Source: Moringa oleifera
Lineage: Eukaryota; Streptophyta; Magnoliopsida; Brassicales; Moringaceae
Direction of reading: 5' to 3'
Length of the DNA stretch: 64,000 nucleotides
Assembly: GCA_021397835.1 (NCBI GenBank)
Contig: JAJFZO010000191.1
Location: 749,001-813,000 of the forward strand
Positions 35,734-53,727 of the stretch are shown one piece after another. Both the position numbers and the translations under genes were made by a program. Within the stretch, counting starts at the first letter, position 1, and each line of letters starts with the position of its first letter. A model generated the notes under the pieces. It was not told where the DNA came from. It did not search any database and saw nothing but the letters and a program-made list of their open reading frames with translations.

Positions 35734-38700
35734 TTCAGTAGATTTCATGCAATGTTCGATGATATCCAAGGGGCTTCATGAATATCTCTATCTATTGAAC
35801 AATTTAAAGTTTGATGTTTCAGCATGGTGAAGGTTAGCTTTTTTAAGTAAACACTAATCTTTCTTTAACAGATGTTAATGACGTTATCATTAATGCTTTC
35901 CTTATTTTAGGGTAGTATTACCATGTAATAGGTCTTGATAGCAAGCTTTGCCTACTCTGGAGCACCAAGAAGTTGAAATTCCAGTCTTATAATTGTAATG
36001 TATCTGTTGAGGTACGAGTATGCTCCCGTGGTGCGTAGATCATGCAAAGGAGAAAAAGGAAAAGGAAAGAGGAGAAAGGAAATTACTTAAGTGGATTGTG
36101 GAGGGATGGATCTAAGATTGAAAAGAATATTTTGGTATTCCACTGGTGGAGATTATATTTGTTGATGATCATAAAATGGTTAGTAACTTACTTTTGATGG
36201 AAGATAAGTGATCACCATGGTAAAAGTAGCACCTTGAAACCCAATTGCGATACTTTCTGGCATTAGATATGCAAGTATTAATTTAGATTCTCTGATGGGT
36301 TTGATGATGCCATTAAGGGATTGATGATCCGTTTTAGATTGAATACTGCCTTTGGAAGTCTGATAAGAGGAAAAAATTGGACAAAATGTGATTCATGTGC
36401 CTTGTGGACATTGTTGGACTGTTTAGCTGATATCAGATAAGCTTCTTATTCTTTACCTATAAATGATGAACATGCATTCTCTGACTTACTGCTTACTTTT
36501 CTATCTGGTTGCCTAGGAATGCTGTGTGCTTTTCACTTGTTTTCTTTGATTCTAGTTTTTACTATTGATTTCTGTATCTGGTGATCATATTTTAGCTGCA
36601 ACTCAGTGACGTGCATTAAATTTCAATATTGATATCTTCTTCCTTTTTGTGTGACGGCATCTTCTGTTAAGATTCCTTTGTCAGATGTTTTGGTTGTTTG
36701 TTGTATGTATATTAGCAAGTTTAGCTATTGTGTCTTTTAATTGCATCTCCATGGTCTATTTAGCTCTTAACTATTCTTGTAACTAATGCATGTTTCTGTG
36801 TATGCTCTGAGTCGTTGCTTTTGCTGCTCATATATTAATCATTTTTGTTCTGTTTGTTTTACATTTCTAATGTAGCCTATTCTTTTGTTGTTTGCCGGGC
36901 ATTTTCTTGTTGTGGACTTGTGCTTGTTTTTCGCTAAAGTTTAGGACTATACTTTTTGAACTTCTCAAACTGTAACCATTATGACATGTATCTATCATTT
37001 GTAAAAGCTAGTTTTGACTTTAATGGAAAGAGTACATTGACATGGTAAAACATTTTTTCTCCAAGTACTTACCAATGAGGTTAGGTATCTCAAAGAAGGC
37101 CTTCCAAACACATCTTAAGACTTGTTAGGAGTAATACCTAGAGGTAGTAACTTCAGATTAGTAACTTAATATTTCCCTGTGTTTGGCTAGTCGAAAAAGT
37201 TTAATACATATAATCAAGGAGATCTTCATAAACATCTTTTAATTTACTTTAGGCTTCAGTTATATTGCTTTTCCGGGAGCCTGCCCTAAATAATGACATT
37301 ATGAATTTGGGTTAAAGATGGTTAGTGAATCCATGTAATCTGACCATGCCTTCCCATACAATACCTTAAAAGGCACCAAACAAATATATTATTGGACTTC
37401 TGATTAGAGTCGTATGTCACATAAATCTTTTGGACCTCAGCTGATATTTGCCCTATCAATGTATCAGTTGAGCAAAGAATAACATAAATGTTTATTACCA
37501 AACTGATTTTATTGACTGGCGTTTGTCATGGTTGAAATTTTTGCAGCAAGATCTAGCTCTCAATGGTTTGCTATTGTCTGGTCAACTTTCCCGCTAAAGC
37601 AATATTCAAAATGAAACTTAAATTGTCAAAATCAATCTCTTTATAATTGCTGAACTAAAGAAATGAAGACAATTATGATTGAACTTTATTATGCATTTAA
37701 AACGGGAACCTAGAAATTGCCCAGATTTAGTGATCTTGATAGTGTTTCCCATGAGCTTTGATACTATTCCCTTGTTAATTTGTTAAAGGTCAAAAAGAAC
37801 TATTTAATTTGTAATAAACTGGTCTTCTGATTCTCAAATCTATTACTTGCGTGCTTACGAGTTTGGAAGTTGGAGAATATGGTCGCCGAATTAAACATCA
37901 AAGATCAATGAAACTTCAGGACCAAGTTGAGTTCCTAATACACTGGAAGAATGTTTTTAACATACTCGGTGTTTTGAGTATTTCTCTTCTTTTTCATCAG
38001 ACCTTAGGTTGGCTGCTTTTTAGGTCAGCTGCATCTTAAAATTTGAAATTGTTTGCTTGAATTTTGAACCCTGGAGCAACACAGGCAACCGGTTAATTTC
38101 ACGCGATAGACAAGTTGATTTATCAAAGAACATTGGTCAGGGTGTAAATTATTTTTCAATCAGTTAAATGGAACAATTGCCTTGAATTTATTTTGTGTAT
38201 GGAAGTCTAAGATCTTTTGATTGGCAAATGCGCTAAAAGTTGTGTGATCGGGGGCTATGCTTTATAGAAAGGCAATCTATTATGCAATGTGCTGGTGTAT
38301 AACCTGTCTGAGAGAAGCAATTAAAAGGGTGTTGTCAATTTGAGGTTCCTACCAACTCTGGTTTTCCCTTTGATTCTTCTGCAATCCTTGATGGTAAATT
38401 TGTTTAAAAAAGTGTGCACTTTTTGGAGCCTTTCATTGTTATATATACACACGGCAGAACAATTGAATTTGATAGCTCTCAAACTTGAGCTTGAATTTGT
38501 CAAGATTCACTGCCTCAGTAGATTTCTCAAGTTACCATGATTTTTGACATCTAACGAGATCCAGGTACACTGTCAAAACAAAGGTTACAGTACTAACCTA
38601 GTTTATTCAAACAATCGTATTTTATGTCACGATTAACTCTATCTTGCAGCACTTGTAGCTTTAAAATTGTGAGTTATCTTTGAAATGGAGTCCAAATTGT

Positions 38701-39804
38701 TGTTGCAACACCAAATGCGTTCGATTTTGAATCATGTGTGCAGACAACAATATAGAAATTAGCATGACCACTGCATCTGGGCTGGGTATTTTCTATTTTT
38801 AACTTTAAAGAAAAAGCGAAAAAAATCACGAACGGCGGGGTTTTTACTGGTAACTTTGGAGTGGGAAATTCAGCTAACAAGGCTGTGTCTGCAATTCTGT
38901 AGGTTTCAACAAATGCAGATCCGTGAGGGCCCATCAACATGTACCAAGTTTTGGCAAATGCGCGCTGTATCATATTTGTTATCCGAAGTTATGAAGTCCC
39001 GGGGGAGCAAATTTTTTTCTTCTTTTTTGGGTAACTGATGATGTAATTAACTGGCTCTGGCTTTTGTGTTCATATGACATATCTCACCATTTTATGTTTT
39101 CAGCAAAACTTGTCTCAGCCCAATGATGCCATACCCATTCAACATGTCAGACTTCATTGCTTTCTTGTTACAAAAGAGGAACTTCATTCATTTCATTGTT
39201 GCAACTAAGCAAAGCGGCCGGCATTGTTCAAACAACAAATGTCTCTGAAAATGATGGGAGTCACAACTCACATTTTCTTTTCTACCCGTCACTTTCCTTT
39301 TCTTTTCATGCTTTTAAGTCAATTTGAAAGTCACAACATTAACGTAAGTAACAATTGATGGTAAGATTTTTGATGGATTTGGGCTAATAATTTAATTGAA
39401 TTAATAAATATATTTTTATATATTTATTTTTTTATCAATACAATTAAATATTTATTTTTATTTTTCACTAAAAAATTTACCCTAAATGTTTTCCTTTGAT
39501 AATAAGCTTAAAATCTAGGTGCCCTTATTTTTATTTAAAAAAAAAAAAAAAGCTTCTGCAATTTGGGATGCCATGTGTTATAAACTCCTTACCAAAAGAA
39601 GCTGATGACAATCAATTACTATAGGAGGATTATGCCATTTGGTGCAACAGATTCTCAGGTCATGACCGTCATTTGACAACTTCTGCGGTTCTACCCTGTT
39701 CTCTGCTTCCCAACAGGGAGAGAATCTATGAACACGCATTTTAGGTACCCTGACATTTGTGTGTTTATAACGTGAGAGAGTTAGCTTTGGAAAGAGATTG
39801 AGAG
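35734..39804. other. Spacer before SKIP16: no recognisable gene
   Basis: Mixed-composition DNA with many stop codons in all frames. The longest frames are about 60-100 codons and show no domain I recognise. An AT-rich patch lies at 39360-39550, ending in a 14-A run. The last ~230 bp before the ATG at 39805 should hold the SKIP16 promoter and leader; TATAA-like sequences lie at about 39577 and 39767. Confidence 0.55.
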
Positions 39805-41423
39805 ATGGGATTGGAGGGAGTTGGAGATTTGGCTCTCCACACAATATTATCAAAATTAGAGCCGAAAGACGCAGCAAGAGTCATTGGCGTGAGTAGGAAA
39901 TTTAGGGATTCTGCTTCCGACGAGTCCCTATGGTCCAGTTTTTGCTTCCAGGATCTTCAGCTCTCTACACCTCTTGACCCTGATGGAAACCTCGTGCCTT
40001 CCTTCAAGGTAAAAGCTTCTGGAGTTGGGGCTTTGATTCTTTCATTTTCTTTGGATTTTCGATTTTGTTTGTGAGTTTTGCTCTCTTGGTTTACTGGCGG
40101 AATTTTCGCATGTATGTTTGTTTCATACACTGGTGGATGGGATTGGACTCATTAGAAATTTCTACTACGTCGTTCCTTTTTGCTTTGTTATTAGCTTGTC
40201 TTAGTATGTGGTCAAGCTTCAGTGAAAAGCAAGTTCAATTTGTTTGCTTTGACTCCAAAATTTGCCTGATTTGGCTTTTTTTTTTAGCATCTGCCTGGAA
40301 GAAGGAAAAGAACAAAATTTTCCTTTTCCTCTTTTCAAATTATGTTTTATATCTTTAGCAAAAGTTTTGCTTCTGAAGGAAGTAAAGTACTTATCATCAC
40401 TGGTGCTGTCATGGAGGTTAACAGTAAAGAAAATGCTTAACCTGGATTATTACATCCTGCAACTTTTTTTTCATTTGGTCTCCAAATATGCCCATGTGTA
40501 TATCAACTTAAATAGCCTAAATTCAAATGCTTGTCTTTGCTAGTAATTATTTCCAACCATTCTCAGTCTCTGCTAATTTTTATTTAAATAGTACTAAAGA
40601 AAAAGAAGTTGATCCTTTTGCAGTCTTCTAACTCCCTCTTACTCTCCGCTCTCCAGGTAGCTTATCAGTTATGGAGGGAAGCTTTTAGTATGTATCCCTG
40701 GCCCCTTGTCAAAAGAGTAAAGAAATGTTGGGACAGCCTTAAGAATTGGTTGAGCATTAACTTTCCAGAGGCTGCGGCAACACTTAGGGCAGGTGCATCT
40801 GAACATGATATTGAAGAGTTAGAGGGCACTTTAAAAGTAAAACTTCCTCTTCCAACTAGAATTCTTTATCGTCTTTGTGATGGTCAAGAGTTCAGAAACA
40901 GAGATTTTTCTGCAAGCACACTGGGGAGTTCATTGGGGCTCATAGGTGGCTACTCTTTTTACAGCCATATGGTTAACGTGTGCTTATTGCCTTTGAGGCA
41001 GGTAATTACAGAAACAAGGGAGATTATTAATCACATTGGATTTTCCAGGCAATCTAAGTACATTGTTGTGGCAGTTTCTACCACATTTGGTGAAAAGTTA
41101 TTTTTCCTCAACTGTACGAATGGCCAACTGTATGTTGGGACCAGGAATCTTGTGACAGACGGAGAAATGATACCATGTGTGCCAAATGCATTGATAAGGT
41201 CAGTACACGATTCTAATGGTGATCAACAGCAGGATGCCATGTTGCTGTGGTTAGAAGAACATGGCCGACGCTTACAAAATGGCATCATAAAACTTCGTGG
41301 AGAGGGAAGATTCAAAAGTATCAATTTGTTTCCAGAGGTTTCTCCCCTCTGTTCTGCTGCTGTAACCAATGGTGTGCAGGTAGGTTATATTACATAGGAC
41401 TCGCTTATATTACCTACTTCTTT

Positions 41424-41475
<52 letters not shown>

Positions 41476-44025
41476 CACGTGCAATCATACTTGCATGTGT
41501 TCATCAGGATGTGTGTCAGGTCTTCCTTGGTGAGGGACAGTGTTGTGGTGAAATGTAGAAAATGATCTTCCTTGTGGTCTTTCGCAGAGGGTAGCATGTT
41601 TGCAGGATTGTAGAAGGGCTTGAGGTCCGTGTTGGATTGAATGGTTGACTAGATGCATATCAGTCTTTGTTCCATGGATTAGGTGCTTTGTGTAAAATAA
41701 TGAAAGATTAGGTTCTTTTTCTTGATAAACTTCACTTGTTAAAAAGATGCCCAGCTTGAATCTAAAAATGGAAGTTTATTATTCACCTCTAGCATTGAAT
41801 TGCATCCTGTTTGTGTGTTTTTTCTTGCTTTCTTTTTTGAGCTTTTTCAAAATATATCATTTTTTTCCTTTAGTGATAGAAGAGGTGAATGCTTCCTTTT
41901 CTTTACTAAACTTAACATGTTAGGAAGATGCCCAGCTTGAATCTGAAAGTGAAAGTTTTATATTCAACCTAGCATTTGAAATGCATCATTCTTGTGTGTC
42001 ATTTCTTTCTTTCTTTCTTTCTTGAGCTTTATTATGATATATCTTTTTTTTTCTCTCATGAAGAGTTGAATGGTTCCTTTTCTTTGATAAACTTCACATG
42101 TTCGAAAGATGCCATTTGGAATCTAAAAATGACAGTTTAAAATTTAACTCTAGCATTTGAAATGCATCTTGTTTGTGTTTTCTTATCTCTTTCTTTCTCA
42201 AGCTTTATCATAATATATCTTTTTCTTTTAACAGATGGAAGAGTTGAATGGTTCTTTTCTTTGATAAACTTCACATGTTAAAGTGATACCGAGCTTGATT
42301 CTAGAAATGAAAGTTTAATATTCAGCTTTACTATTTGAAATGCATCCTGTTTGTTTGTTTTTTCTTCTTTCTTTCTTTCTTTCTTTAGTTTTATCATAAT
42401 GTGTATTTATTTTTTCACTGATGGAAGAGTTGAATGGTTCCTTCGCCATTTTATTGATATACCTTTGGATTCCTACCGATTCTTTATATGTTACTCTTCT
42501 GATATTCCTTTGTTCTTGTTCTGAGGATACTTATGAAATATATCATCTGTTTACAGGTTCGTGGTTCTGCTGTGTTCATTCCAGAATTAGCAGACCTTCA
42601 AGATGACTCTGAGAAGTACTTGTTTGCATATTCAATTCGTATGTCCCTCTCGCCCGAAGGATGTATCATAAATGGAATGCATTATAGCTCCTGCCAACTG
42701 CACTGGAGGCATTGGATCATCCGTGCTAATGATGTTGTAGTATCTGATGTTAACGGAGAAGCTGTTATAGGAGAGGTATGATTGCAAGTATTGTATACAT
42801 GACTTTTGCTATTTGGTGCTTTCTTCTTGCTGGTGGAAGAAGATGCAGGCGTTGCTTGTATAATATACTAGTAGTAGGACCTTGTGTTTTGCCATCTGAG
42901 GTTTCAGTAAAGTTAGTGAACTTAGATTCGGTGGGGTTCATGATATTACTTGGTAGAGGTCCTTCTGGGAGAAGTTTTTCTCTGCATAGGTTGATCTTTC
43001 ATCCCTTGTCAGGTTCTTGCTGTAACCAATCATAGAAAGGCTCTGATGCATCTATTGGGCAGTTGCTTCCTTTCAGCCGCTTGACAAGTGATTAGTTAGA
43101 TCTGTCTTCTTATTTTAGATAATTGTACAAAAACTATGCATCTGACAAATGACAGTTGTAAGGACAACCGATAGAGGACCAAAATTCTATCATGCGACTT
43201 TAGTTGAATGATTGAGCAGGAGAATATGATTTACTACTGGCAAAAGAAAGGAAACATATGCCTGAATTGCCATAATAATGGTGTTGGGAAATTTCATGGA
43301 GAGTTGTGGCCTGGACTCGAATATTAAATTTAGACTGCTTGGTCCTCTTTGTGAGAGGATCTAGGGAGCTTTAATCTCAATAGACTCTTACAGAACTGTG
43401 AGATGGATTTCTACACAAGCAAGCAGGGTGGATGAAGAAGAATGTTTTGCAAAATTTTGTAATTGTACTCAATAAGGAAGACAAACTTCTACTTTGCATA
43501 TTAGGAGACTGTGAACCACCTGTGTAATACTACACTGAATCAAGAATAATGATATTCTGGAAACTGCTTAAGATCTCATTTATCTTTTGTATGTCTTCAG
43601 TTTCCACTCTTGCGGCCTGGTCAGGAAGAATATGTTTACCAAAGCTGTGCACCTCTACAGTCTTCTTCAGGTTCTGTTGAAGGTTATTTCACATTTGTCC
43701 CTGGCAGGTATATTTTATAGTCTCATGTGTACACAATGGCGTAAAAGATAGAATATGCTTGCTAATATTTACAATGAAAATAATCTCTTCACCAATCTGT
43801 ATGGAGAATGAGATCCGTACTGTATAATTGATGTGAGGGCCTATTCTTTTGTTTCTGCTAAAAAAGAAAAATTGATGTGAGGGCCTTTTTGTTATATCAA
43901 CTTATTTATGAAACCAATCTCTCGGCAAATAAAAAAGTAAGATGAGGTGTTCTTGTGTGTTTCCCTATGGCAAACAAAAGAAGTGGATTTCTCTCTCGCA
44001 TGTTCTCTTCGTCTTTGTTCATCCC

Positions 44026-44059
<34 letters not shown>

Positions 44060-44289
44060 TCCTTTTTCTCCATCTCATTCAATTACTACCATGCCAAGAA
44101 AGCAATTCTCTAGTTGGTTGCGGATTCAGTTTGTACCACTGTTTTTAGAAATGCTTAATTACTGGCATTACTCACGAAAAGACTATATTTATTATTCCTT
44201 GTATTTCTAGGTTGGCTGACCAACAAGGGATTCCATTCAAAGTTCAAGTGGCACAGTTCCCCCTGCAGCTGCCAGACTACATCTACTAG
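39805..44289 (+). CDS. SKIP16: F-box protein SKIP16 (F-box plus ApaG domain)
   Basis: Substrate-recognition subunit of an SCF ubiquitin ligase, named in Arabidopsis as SKP1/ASK-interacting protein 16. Five exons (39805-40008, 40657-41379, 42557-42775, 43601-43707, 44211-44289) join in phase to 443 residues. Exon 1 encodes the F-box (LALHTILSKLEPKDAARVIGVSRKFRDSASDESLWSS read in part, residues ~8-45). Exon 2 carries a SMI1/KNR4-like middle region (EHDIEELEGTLKVKLP, FRNRDFSASTLGSSLGLIGG). Exons 3-5 encode the ApaG/DUF525 beta-sandwich (VRGSAVFIPELADLQ, YSIRMSLSP, CQLHWRHWII, RPGQEEYVYQSCAPLQ, VEGYFTFVPGR, FKVQVAQFPLQLPDYIY). Length agrees with Arabidopsis SKIP16 (about 436). The substrate is unknown. 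Introns 2 and 4 contain notable repeats listed separately. Confidence 0.95.
41429..41472. repeat. (CT)22 microsatellite
   Basis: Uninterrupted CT run about 50 bp into SKIP16 intron 2. Confidence 0.95.
41721..42442 (+). repeat. Four tandem ~180-bp repeats in SKIP16 intron 2
   Basis: An imperfect unit occurs four times in direct orientation. It begins like ATAAACTTCACATGTTAAAAAGATGCC and continues with a segment resembling CTAGCATTTGAAATGCATC, a TTTCTTTC tract and GAAGAGTTGAATGGTTCC. The GATGCC-equivalent position is at about 41746, 41937, 42108 and 42285, giving periods of 191, 171 and 177 bp. Copies differ by substitutions and by length of the TTTC tract. The array fills most of the 1.18-kb intron and ends about 115 bp before exon 3. 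Confidence 0.85.
44027..44056. repeat. 30-nt poly(C) run in SKIP16 intron 4
   Basis: Thirty consecutive C bases in the sense strand of the SKIP16 pre-mRNA. True length is uncertain because such runs are hard to sequence. Confidence 0.9.
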
Positions 44290-46624
44290 TCAACCTTCTG
44301 CATAGCTAAACTCGGAACTTATGGCATAAACCAGTCCCAGTTGAAGTGTCATGTGTTGTTTGTTAGTACATATCACAAACCACTGTTCTTCTGTAAAATC
44401 TTATGTTGATTTGCCATTTCCAGAACTGTTTTCACTTTTCCGAGAACAGGCAGACTAGTCTTCTTCAATAATAATTCACTCCAGTTCGTTTGTTTATTAA
44501 CACAGATTTACGCAAATGATTCTTCGAGTATATATTGTCATGTTCATGTAGAGCAAATCATCCATATTTTAGCTGGTGAATTCAGTTGGGGGAGAGCAAA
44601 TGGTGCAGTTAGATGGTGATGTGCTCATCCATGCATATATTTTGTATGAATGAAATTAGTAACATCTGTTTATCAAGCAGTTTTGATTCTATTGCTCACT
44701 TGTTTTGCAGCAACAGGCATAAAAAAGTGAGGTTGGAGCTCATGTTTCCTTTCAGGTATTATCTTTCTCAGGAAAAAGCCGCAGCTTTACTAACCTTGTC
44801 CCTTCAAAATGCAAAAAAACTCTCCCCCAAAACATTCTCTGTAAATTAAATTATTTTTTCAGAATTAACAATAAAAAAATTATTTAACCATAAAATCATT
44901 AAAAATTTAAATGTTTTAAGACATAATTTTGATATATATTTATCTTTGGTCTATGTAAACAAATTACATAGACGGATTAAAGTAAAAGTGAATATAAAGA
45001 AAAAATTTGAACTTTTCATGAATTTTAATTTAATTTTTTTCACTTGAGTTTCTTTAGTGATGCATTCAAATGAATTTGAATTGATTTGAATGTTCATCAA
45101 ATATTTTAAAATAAAAATTAGTAAATTAAAATTTTTATAATAATAAATTTTGATTTAAATTTTTTATAACTATAAAAATATTCAAATTAAAGAAACACTT
45201 TTTCATTCAAAACTTATTTGAATTATTTTTGTGATATTTTATTAATTTATAATTGTTTAAATAAAAATATAAGTTAAATTAAAATTTGAAAGATATAATT
45301 TAAAATTTTTAAATTTAAATTGAAATGTAAGTGAAATTTAAGATTTTTATATTTATTTTTAAATTAATTTTATTGCACTTTTAAATTTTATTATTTTTTT
45401 TTTTCAAAGAGAGTGGAAACGGCCTTGGAGCCATGAAGTTTTGTGGGCCCATGTCTGACAAAGCTCGTGGTTGGGCATATATGTATCAGGCTCAAAAGCT
45501 GAGTTTGTCACCAGATTATTATGCCTAACTCCCATTCAAACTTGAATTAACTGTCCTTCTACACGCGCCGCACCTGTAATATATACTGTCTACGGTGACT
45601 CCTTCTCCAATTCCGGCTTCAGACCATTTGTACCTTTGGGTAATCAAGTCTTGAGGGGACATTCTCTTCCAAAAAGTACAACCTGTAAAAGCACAATTCG
45701 GACAAGAAAAAAAAAAATTGAAGGGCTACACACATTTTGCAGAGAGAGAAAAATACGTATATTCTCACCTTCTTTGAGAAGCTTCGCTTTCTTTTTCTTT
45801 CAGATCTCTCTCCCTTTCCACTCTCTCTCTTTCTTCGTCCCTACCTCCCTGCGCCCCTTCCCTCCGTGTCTAAAAAGCTCTCGCTTTCTTTCTCGAAATC
45901 TATGACTGTTATCTAAAGCTCGCCATGTGATTGTTCATTCGATTCGGTTTCTCTAAAAAGCCTGCTCGATTCTCTCTTGCTTTCTTTGCTTAGACTTCAT
46001 ATGTTGGAAGGTTTGTTCTAGTCTGTAAAATCTATGACAACTCATGTCTGATTTTCTTGGGAAATTTCCAGGGAACGATTTTCTTGGAAAAAATTTCTGT
46101 TTCGGGTTTCGTCTATATCCAATGCTTTGTTGAATCTCTGTATGCGATTTTTCTTCTGCTTGGAGGCTCGCAGTGCTCAATGGATCAACTTTTCTAGGGC
46201 TTTTTTTATTAATCTTTGCGAATGATACAGTGAGGTGTCAGTGTCCGTTCTTTTATCTTCAATTTCCCATTTTGAAGAGCTTAGATGATACTAATTCCCA
46301 TCTGAGTCTTTTATTGCCTACCTTTATCTCAAATTTTCCTGTCCTGTACCATTTAGGGGTATTTTTCACTATATTGAATTCCCCATCTCCGTATCTCGAT
46401 CAGTATTACATCTTTTCCAGGATTTTCCTCGAGTCTAATTCTTCACTGGTACTCAGTTTCAATGTCTTTCGTGACGAATGATTGTCAAAACTGTTCTTAG
46501 GATTTTGTTTTCATTTGAAACTAACTTATCATTTGCAGGATTTGGGAACTTTTATATAGTCATTTGTTCGGTTGTGGAGCTTTTTGTCTAAATTCATTGT
46601 AGTGTCTGAGAATCTTTCTGCCAG
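44290..46624. other. SKIP16-bZIP spacer and bZIP leader
   Basis: SKIP16 3' UTR is expected in the first few hundred bases. An AT-rich block runs from about 44850 to 45410. From 45600 a CT-rich region (45780-45900) looks like a transcribed leader. The stretch 45900-46624 has intron-like T-rich DNA with a potential acceptor, TTTGCAG, at about 46538, so a 5' UTR intron is plausible. No other gene seen. Confidence 0.6.
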
Positions 46625-52853
<6,229 letters not shown>

Positions 52854-53727
52854 GACTTAATGGTCTTCTGGGTCAAAATGTTTGGGAACAGTCTGGTGTC
52901 AGATAGGACTTCTCTGCTTTTCAGTTTTTTGGTCATCTCAATAGATACATCTATATAACATTCATTTGTAGGCAGTTATATATATATATATATTTAATTT
53001 TAGTTAAGGATTGGATTCTGGGATATATATTACATGGTATAGTTTATCTAGCACCTTGGTTGCCATTATGGGTCTCCATTTTGATTTGTTGCTTATGTGT
53101 TAGTGTATTAGCTAGAGCACCCATGAATTGGAGCATTCTGGAGTTTAGTTTTGCTACGAGGTGCCTCCTCTTCAGCCTGTGCATTTGTGGGGAGAACTGA
53201 TGCCTCTTGAAGGGACCTGCCTTGTTTTGTTTGTACTGCTTGCCTTTTGTGCAGTGGGAGCATGTTTTCACCTAATACAGTATTATTTCCAGATGCTTCT
53301 CTCCCATGGCCTTGCCAAGGGGTTAGTTTGTGTCTATTTTGTGAGTAGTACTGCTTATCTTGTTGAAATGCCTTGCACTGTGGTGGATGATTTTGTGCCT
53401 GCAGCCTCTCTTTCTTCACTAATTGCAAGAGGATTTTGAGTTGTGCAGCAGGAGGGATGAGACTTTACCTTTTTATGCATATACGTACGCATGAAGCTGA
53501 AGTCCATAATTTATGACCAAGTAGAAAGGGAAGAGCAGCATCTTGTGAATTAGCAAGAAGAGAAGAATAAATAGGTACCATTTTCTGACAGAACTGAGAT
53601 TGCTGGAAGCTGTGAATCCAATTAATTATTTATTTCTTAAGAATGAACTTACTGTAAATACAAAGATATACACATGCGACGTTATGTCCTTCATTTTGGA
53701 ATGACAATAGGAAGATGAGTGTATATT
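52854..53727. other. Convergent bZIP/ETFQO 3' spacer
   Basis: 874 bp between two stop codons facing each other, the tightest spacing in the window and without an AT-rich block. It should hold both 3' UTRs. A TA repeat lies at about 52976-52993. TTTATT at 53629-53634 reads AATAAA on the - strand, 94 bp beyond the ETFQO stop. Frames at 53108-53439 on both strands show no domain and are not called. Confidence 0.65.
53629..53634 (-). terminator. AATAAA poly(A) signal of ETFQO
   Basis: The - strand reads AATAAA about 94 bases past the ETFQO stop codon, a suitable position for 3'-end formation. Confidence 0.45.

Noticed and set aside
53108..53439. Open frames on both strands between bZIP and ETFQO
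   Set aside because: Short, mutually overlapping, without domains, and located in the expected 3' UTRs.
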